Shown here piece after piece: positions 60,294 through 64,000 of a stretch of 64,000 nt of DNA. Every line of letters starts with the position of its first letter. Positions within the stretch are counted from its first letter, which is position 1. Under the pieces are notes generated by a model that ran no database searches, was not told the DNA's origin, and saw only the letters and a list, made by a program, of their open reading frames with translations. The DNA is from Streptomyces sp. MST-110588 (lineage in GTDB: Bacteria > Actinomycetota > Actinomycetes > Streptomycetales > Streptomycetaceae): positions 5,648,001 through 5,712,000 of the forward strand of contig NZ_CP074380.1 in NCBI RefSeq assembly GCF_022695595.1. Direction: 5' to 3'. Both the position numbers and the translations under genes were made by a program.

Positions 60294-61259
60294 ATGCCAC
60301 GGCTCTACGGTTTCGACGACGCGTCGCGTCGTCGGCTACGTGATGACGAGGTGGGCCCGCTTCGCCAGATGGTGAGCCGGGCGTTGCAGGGCGGTCAGTC
60401 CGACGCGGCCATCGCCGTGTGGGCGAATGGTGAGGGCTACCGGGGCACGCTCGGAGGAGAGTGGAAGGACGCATCGGTCGGACGCCTGTTCCGGAACCCG
60501 GCGATTGCCGGATTGCGCTATGACGACGATGGCGAACTCGTCGACGCCGGCCACCCGGGCGCCATCACTCCGGAAGAGTTCAAGGCCCTCCAAGAGCGGG
60601 ACCAGCGCCGCAAGACGGGGGAGGCGGCTCCGCCCTACGACTACCTCCTGGTGGACGGCGCCAGCACGTGCGGCAAGTGCACCTGGGCGCTTCAAGGGGC
60701 TCGCACGAACGCCGGGACGCCCGGGTACCGCTGCCGTCCAAAGGACAAGAGCGGTCGCGGAGGCTGCGGTGAGGTTCGCATCGATGGCGAACTCCTGGAG
60801 AACTATGTCGGCGAGTACGTTGTGGCCGAACTCCTCAAGCCCGGCATCCGCGACCAGATCCTCAAAGCTCAGGCTGCCGTCCGCGCCCAGGTCGAGAAGA
60901 TGAAGGCGACCATCGAAGAGCTGGAGGGCCGCCGCGGTGAAGCGGCGACCCTCTACGGTCAGCGACAGATCAGCAGCGACGCGTTCGTGGTCGCCGATCG
61001 CGAGATCACAGCAAACCTCAAGGACACCCGAGCGCGCCTTCGGTACGCCGAGCAGATGGCGGACTTCTCCCTCGGCAACGCCAAGGACCTGGTGCGGTGG
61101 TGGAACACGGCGCCGTCCGCGTCCAAGAGAGCCATCGTGAGATTGTTCCTGGAGAACATCGAAGTGTTCCCCGCGAGGGCCCGAGGAGTGCGCACCGTTG
61201 AGCCTGGCAGGGTTGTCCTGCACTGGCGCAAGCTGCCCGGCCTGTCAGACGCCCGCTGA
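60294..61259 (+). CDS. Serine-recombinase C-terminal domain protein (catalytic domain absent)
   Basis: 321 residues matching only the C-terminal parts of large serine recombinases: a recombinase domain (VGPLRQMVSRALQGGQSDAA, ASVGRLFRNPAIAGLRYD), a zinc ribbon with CGKC...YRC and GGCG, and a coiled coil (AAVRAQVEKMKATIEELEGR). The resolvase N-terminal domain with the catalytic Ser should be about 130-150 residues in front, but upstream is only 107 bases of non-coding sequence after the Xis-like gene. Either a truncated recombinase or a standalone accessory DNA-binding protein. A start at ATG 60294 with only a weak ribosome site is possible. It converges on the next gene with a 15-base overlap. 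Confidence 0.75.
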   Translation: MPRLYGFDDASRRRLRDDEVGPLRQMVSRALQGGQSDAAIAVWANGEGYRGTLGGEWKDASVGRLFRNPAIAGLRYDDDGELVDAGHPGAITPEEFKALQERDQRRKTGEAAPPYDYLLVDGASTCGKCTWALQGARTNAGTPGYRCRPKDKSGRGGCGEVRIDGELLENYVGEYVVAELLKPGIRDQILKAQAAVRAQVEKMKATIEELEGRRGEAATLYGQRQISSDAFVVADREITANLKDTRARLRYAEQMADFSLGNAKDLVRWWNTAPSASKRAIVRLFLENIEVFPARARGVRTVEPGRVVLHWRKLPGLSDAR

Positions 61260-62021
61260 AACAGATGCCTTGCGCAGTGCAATGCGCCTACCGACCATCG
61301 CCATGGTCAGGCCCGAGATGAGCGCGATGGTGGCGAGACCGGCCAGGGCGGGCGAGACGATCTCCTCGGCGTGCAGCGGCCATGGGTGGCCGAGGTAGTG
61401 GGTCACCAGGTATGAGCCCTTGCTGGCCGCGTACGCGACACCCAGGATGGCTGCTGCGGCCGACAGCCCCAAGCCGCGCGCCGACCAAACGTGTCCGCTC
61501 CGCCGCACGGACAGTGCCATGCCAAAGCAGAGGAACGCGATCTCGCCGCACGTGACCGCCACATAGGTCAGGTAGATCATGAGGTAGACGGTGACGCCTG
61601 GTACCGCGGCGTGCTCCGTCGTGAACTCAATGCTCTCGCCCGTGGTCGCGACGAACAGCGGCAGCATCGCGGCGAGGACGCAGACAGCGAACGCGATCCG
61701 CGCGTACAGGCTGGCCTTCAGCACCTCGTGGTTGTACGACCAGTCGACGAGCATGAGCTGAAGGCTGCCGCACCAGAGCACGGCGCAGAAGTGTGCTCCG
61801 AGCTTGGCCGCGTTGTTCATGCCGGTCATGGACTCACCGAGGTCTTCAACCGGGGGTATGGCGAAGATGACCCCGATTGTGCAGACGCCGAACGCCACGG
61901 TGCGGGCTAAGCGGGCGATGCGGTAGTCGTTCCGGCTGCGCTGGCGCCAGGCTTCCCTGGCGGAGAGCACTGTGCCCACTACGCCAAAGAGCGCGCATAA
62001 GCCGAAGACGATGCCGTCCAT
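61245..62021 (-). CDS. Seven-helix membrane protein (MAB_1171c-like)
   Basis: 258-residue integral membrane protein with about seven helices (MDGIVFGLCALFGVVGTVLS; ARTVAFGVCTIGVIFAI; IAFAVCVLAAMLPLFVA; and others). It resembles the N-terminal part of actinobacterial MAB_1171c-type proteins often paired with an XRE regulator, but their usual C-terminal half is missing. The start codon directly follows the stop of the XRE gene, so translation is coupled. Two TTA codons are present (61998-62000 at codon 8; near 61905). Confidence 0.7.
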   Translation of the reverse strand: MDGIVFGLCALFGVVGTVLSAREAWRQRSRNDYRIARLARTVAFGVCTIGVIFAIPPVEDLGESMTGMNNAAKLGAHFCAVLWCGSLQLMLVDWSYNHEVLKASLYARIAFAVCVLAAMLPLFVATTGESIEFTTEHAAVPGVTVYLMIYLTYVAVTCGEIAFLCFGMALSVRRSGHVWSARGLGLSAAAAILGVAYAASKGSYLVTHYLGHPWPLHAEEIVSPALAGLATIALISGLTMAMVGRRIALRKASVSAGV

Positions 62022-62549
62022 TCACGTTCCTTCCAGATCAGAGACCGCCCGTTCTGCCGCTTCAGTGAAGCTGAGCCGCCGCCGCCGGCCTGGCCGCGGT
62101 GGTTCAGCGGCAGGCGGTATCGGTTCGGGAACCTCGGGGACGGTGAGATCGGTACGTCCGTGACGTAGTCGAATCTCACGAGCGGCCTCAAGGAGTTCAG
62201 CGGCTCCAGCTTCGCCCAGATCGTGGACTAGCCGAAGCGCCTCACGGGCGTCTTGTTGCTCCTCATAGACCGACAGAGAGGTCAAGCCGTTGTAACCAGG
62301 CAGTAAGAAAGCTACCGGACAGTCGAATGCTCGTGCGAGTCCGCGAAGTTGTGAGATCGACGGGTTTGACTTGACGCCGTTCAGCAGGTCGTTCACGACC
62401 TGGTGGGTCATCGCAGGTCGCTCTTCGGGCCTCTCGGCCGTCGCGGCGGCCAGCGCGCGGGTGCTCGGAGTCTTACCGTCCGCCTCGGTCTTTCGGCGCA
62501 GCAGCAGGGCGAGCTTGCTGGCGAGGGGAACATCCGGGCCGGATGGCAT
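62022..62549 (-). CDS. XRE family helix-turn-helix regulator
   Basis: 175-residue protein. The N-terminal DNA-binding domain reads LASKLALLLRRKTEADGKTP, MTHQVVNDLLNGVKSNPSI, then LRGLARAFDCPVAFLLPGY. The rest is a charged tail ending in a short Arg-rich part. One TTA codon occurs at 62304-62306, suggesting bldA control. The gene is followed without a gap by the membrane protein gene. A perfect 12-bp inverted repeat upstream is a good autoregulatory site. Confidence 0.88.
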   Translation of the reverse strand: MPSGPDVPLASKLALLLRRKTEADGKTPSTRALAAATAERPEERPAMTHQVVNDLLNGVKSNPSISQLRGLARAFDCPVAFLLPGYNGLTSLSVYEEQQDAREALRLVHDLGEAGAAELLEAAREIRLRHGRTDLTVPEVPEPIPPAAEPPRPGRRRRLSFTEAAERAVSDLEGT

Positions 62550-62632
62550 GGTGCTGGGCGCTCCTTCGGGGGTGTGGGAGGCCCGGAAGGGGGGCCAGCG
62601 GTCGGGCGGTGTAACGAGTGAGACTCACGAGA

Positions 62633-62666
62633 CAGCCTAATGTCTAGGTTGGTTGACATTAGGCTG
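62633..62666. promoter_or_regulatory. Perfect 12-bp inverted repeat upstream of the XRE gene
   Basis: CAGCCTAATGTC (62633-62644) and GACATTAGGCTG (62655-62666) around TAGGTTGGTT. The right arm contains TTGACA (62654-62659), a consensus -35 box for the plus strand, with CAAGAT 17 bases downstream. Likely operator of the XRE protein that also controls a promoter toward ParB. The rest of the 62550-62856 gap holds nothing else I can name. Confidence 0.7.
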
Positions 62667-62856
62667 AGCTGCGAAGCAAGATCTGTTAGGACACGAGTAC
62701 TTCGCGTTACACAGCATGCGGGTCCCACCCTTCTTCCGCTCTCCAGGCTGCGAGATTGTGACCGGTGCCCCTTGATCGATCAATGTGTGCCGCGAAACTT
62801 TCTGTGTGGGGATCTAAGAGTGCCGTCACTCATCGAGAAGGCGGACGCTGCAACGC

Positions 62857-63039
62857 GTGGAGGAATGGGTGGGGATCGAGCTGGGGCGAGTACTGGCCCG
62901 ATTGGCGGAGTCCGGTGGCAAGGAGAACGTCGCCTTGGGTGAAGGGTCGGCCCTCGACGCGCTGGGTGCTCTGTCGGTCGTCGACCCGGAGCGGGTCGAC
63001 TGTGACGCTGAGCGGCTGTGTGATGCCGTCGCGGGCTGA
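62857..63039 (+). CDS. Possible small acidic protein
   Basis: A 60-codon frame from GTG 62857 (MEEWVGIELGRVLARLAESG at the start), with good third-position GC (about 80%). It ends 16 bases before a strong terminator. The ribosome site is weak and no family is recognised. Confidence 0.35.
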   Translation: MEEWVGIELGRVLARLAESGGKENVALGEGSALDALGALSVVDPERVDCDAERLCDAVAG

Positions 63040-63055
63040 TCGAGGAGTGAACGAA

Positions 63056-63080
63056 CGCGGGCTTCCTTCGGAGGCCCGCG
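63056..63080 (+). terminator. Terminator-like hairpin before parB
   Basis: CGCGGGCTTC (63056-63065) pairs with GAGGCCCGCG (63071-63080), one G-T pair, loop CTTCG. No T-run. Confidence 0.55.
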
Positions 63081-63117
63081 TCTACGCGTCTGACCTGCGA
63101 AAACTTCTCGAAAATCA

Positions 63118-63146
63118 TGGACCTCTCCCTGGAATGCATATAGAAT
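63118..63146 (+). promoter_or_regulatory. Promoter of parB
   Basis: TGGACC (63118-63123), 17 bases, TAGAAT (63141-63146), in an unusually A/T-rich stretch. The transcript would start about 50 bases before the ATG. Confidence 0.6.
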
Positions 63147-63202
63147 GAAAGCACAAAGAAGGGGGAGGGAAGAAGCCCCCATCGACCTCTTGGGAGCCTG
63201 AA

Positions 63203-64000
63203 ATGCCGCATAAGTACGCCGCCCTGAAAATGCGCCAGGTCCGCCGCAACCCGAACCAGCCGCGCAAGACCTTTAATGAGGAGGCCCTAGCCGAGCTGGC
63301 TGACTCGATCAAGAAGCACGGACTGATGCAGCCCATCGTCGTCCGCAAGGCGGACGAGGGTGGCTACGAGCTGGTTGCCGGTGAGCGCCGATACCGCGCC
63401 AACGAGATGGCGGGTAACGTCACCATCGAGGCGAAGATCCTTCTCGCTGACGGTGGCGCCGAGGTCGGTGACCTGGACTCCTTCAAGAAGGCCATGACCG
63501 AGAACCTGAACCGCGAGGACATGCTTCCGCTGGAGGAGGCGCGCGGGTTCAAGAAGGTCCTGGACGAGGAGGAGGGCGCCGACCCCGCCAGCGTCGCAAG
63601 GGCCTTTTCCAAGTCGGTCCAGTACGTCAACCAGCGCCTGGCCCTGCTCGCTCTGCGCCCCGAGATCCAGACGGCAGTTGACCTTGGGCACATCGGTACC
63701 CAGGCCGCCGTCCAGATCGCTGCCCTGTCCCGGGACAACCAGAAGGCCGTCTTCCAGGACTGGAAAAAGGGCGACAAGAGCGACAACCAGCTCGTGCACA
63801 TCGCCTACGCCATGCGCAAGCAGGAAAAGGCGGCTCAGCAGGACTCCATGGTCGACGTCGAGGAGATGACGCCCGAGGAGAAGGCCCAGCGCACCCGCGC
63901 GCAGGCCAAGGCAAAGAGCGACCTCGACGACATCGAGCGCATGTGCGAGCTGCTGGACGGCATCGGCAAGGCCGACCCGATGGAGCTGGCTCGCGCGCTG
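63203..64000 (+). CDS. parB: ParB/Spo0J-family partition protein (C-terminus outside window)
   Basis: DNA-partition-type protein, 266 residues in the window without a stop. The N-terminal CTPase domain shows VRRNPNQPRKTFNEEALAEL, ADSIKKHGLMQPIVV, YELVAGERRYRANEMAG (box II GERR), MTENLNREDMLPLEEARGF (box III); the helix-turn-helix is in ARAFSKSVQYVNQRLALL. It has GGGAG about eight bases before ATG 63203 and its own promoter. It differs from chromosomal ParB and belongs to the plasmid/element group. Probably used for maintenance of the element, or as a regulator. Confidence 0.9.
   Translation, partial: MPHKYAALKMRQVRRNPNQPRKTFNEEALAELADSIKKHGLMQPIVVRKADEGGYELVAGERRYRANEMAGNVTIEAKILLADGGAEVGDLDSFKKAMTENLNREDMLPLEEARGFKKVLDEEEGADPASVARAFSKSVQYVNQRLALLALRPEIQTAVDLGHIGTQAAVQIAALSRDNQKAVFQDWKKGDKSDNQLVHIAYAMRKQEKAAQQDSMVDVEEMTPEEKAQRTRAQAKAKSDLDDIERMCELLDGIGKADPMELARAL

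Larger units (their letters stand above)
58083..64000. mobile_element. Left part of an integrative element inserted at the CAT tRNA
   Basis: From the tRNA 3' end onward the genes are of element type: tyrosine integrase facing the tRNA, a divergent Xis-like protein, a serine-recombinase C-terminal protein, a membrane protein/XRE pair with TTA codons, and ParB. Base composition is somewhat lower in GC than the chromosome to the left (for example 59820-59900 and 62640-63210). The right end and the repeated tRNA 3' segment (attR) are outside the window. Actinomycete integrative conjugative element, prophage and genomic island all remain possible; no transfer gene is visible yet. Confidence 0.75.

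Noticed and set aside
62640..63148. Overlapping open frames of 100 and 127 codons between the XRE and parB genes
   Set aside because: Cys/Arg-rich and Ser/Arg-rich products with no ribosome site or similarity; they cross the operator and a terminator.

Overview
The window is chromosomal DNA from a Streptomyces (or very close relative). It has very high GC with GC-biased third codon positions, GTG/ATG starts, a RpoD-family sigma factor of the Hrd type, DUF397, RDD and YtxH proteins, almost no TTA codons in housekeeping genes, several apparently leaderless starts and an actinomycete-type integrative element next to a tRNA gene. From memory, the order dus - ppdK - nirBD - nasA - dgt - dnaG - hrdA - xylB follows the core chromosome of S. 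coelicolor; this was not checked.

Layout. 1-7.7 kb: MFS exporter (cut by the window edge), tRNA-dihydrouridine synthase, pyruvate phosphate dikinase, then a TetX-like flavin monooxygenase divergent from its TetR regulator; this pair is bracketed by two near-identical terminators. 7.9-12.2 kb: an ArsR-like regulator with two TTA codons, and a three-gene sugar ABC transporter. 12.3-19.1 kb: a DUF397 locus with a broken ATP-binding gene, an orphan PcaH-like dioxygenase, a KimA-like potassium permease, a membrane protein, an RDD protein and an SDR oxidoreductase. 19.3-23.9 kb: nitrite assimilation operon (FAD oxidoreductase - nirB - nirD) under a perfect GlnR-type site. 24.2-27.1 kb: sensor-domain protein, histidine kinase and response regulator, with a 161-bp MITE-like element inserted at the stop codon of the first gene. 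27.2-36.4 kb: accessory region with a secreted glycosidase-like lipoprotein, a rifamycin/glycopeptide-type glycosyltransferase preceded by a 19-bp inverted repeat matching the rifamycin-associated element as I remember it, a truncated lincosamide nucleotidyltransferase-like gene, an LLM oxidoreductase, a TSUP transporter and a leader ORF - methyltransferase - P450 - acetyltransferase cassette. 36.4-42.6 kb: cupin, CutA, trypsin-like protease, SanA-like protein, GGCT, adenosine/adenine deaminase, PadR and its membrane partner. 42.9-57.4 kb: nasA, sirohydrochlorin chelatase, dgt, FAD reductase, threonine dehydratase, dnaG, sigma factor, xylulokinase, YtxH. 57.6-64 kb: two tRNA-Asn genes, one tRNA with anticodon CAT, and the left part of an integrative element (tyrosine integrase, Xis-like protein, a serine-recombinase C-terminal protein, a membrane protein/XRE pair and ParB) that continues past the window.

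Two patterns run through the whole window. First, six apparent single-base deletions, all in short C or G runs, break four genes: the ATP-binding gene (two), nirB (one), dgt (one) and dnaG (two). DnaG is essential, so these look like run-length errors in the sequence rather than real pseudogenes. Second, short tandem repeats (8, 10, 12, 15, 18, 20, 22 bp periods) are unusually common, both between genes and in frame inside proteins (dgt, nirB, CutA, cupin, chelatase and others).

Functional links: nasA, nirB/nirD and the chelatase (siroheme supply) together cover nitrate-to-ammonium assimilation. The glycosyltransferase, truncated nucleotidyltransferase and TetX-like enzyme give the window an antibiotic-modification flavour.
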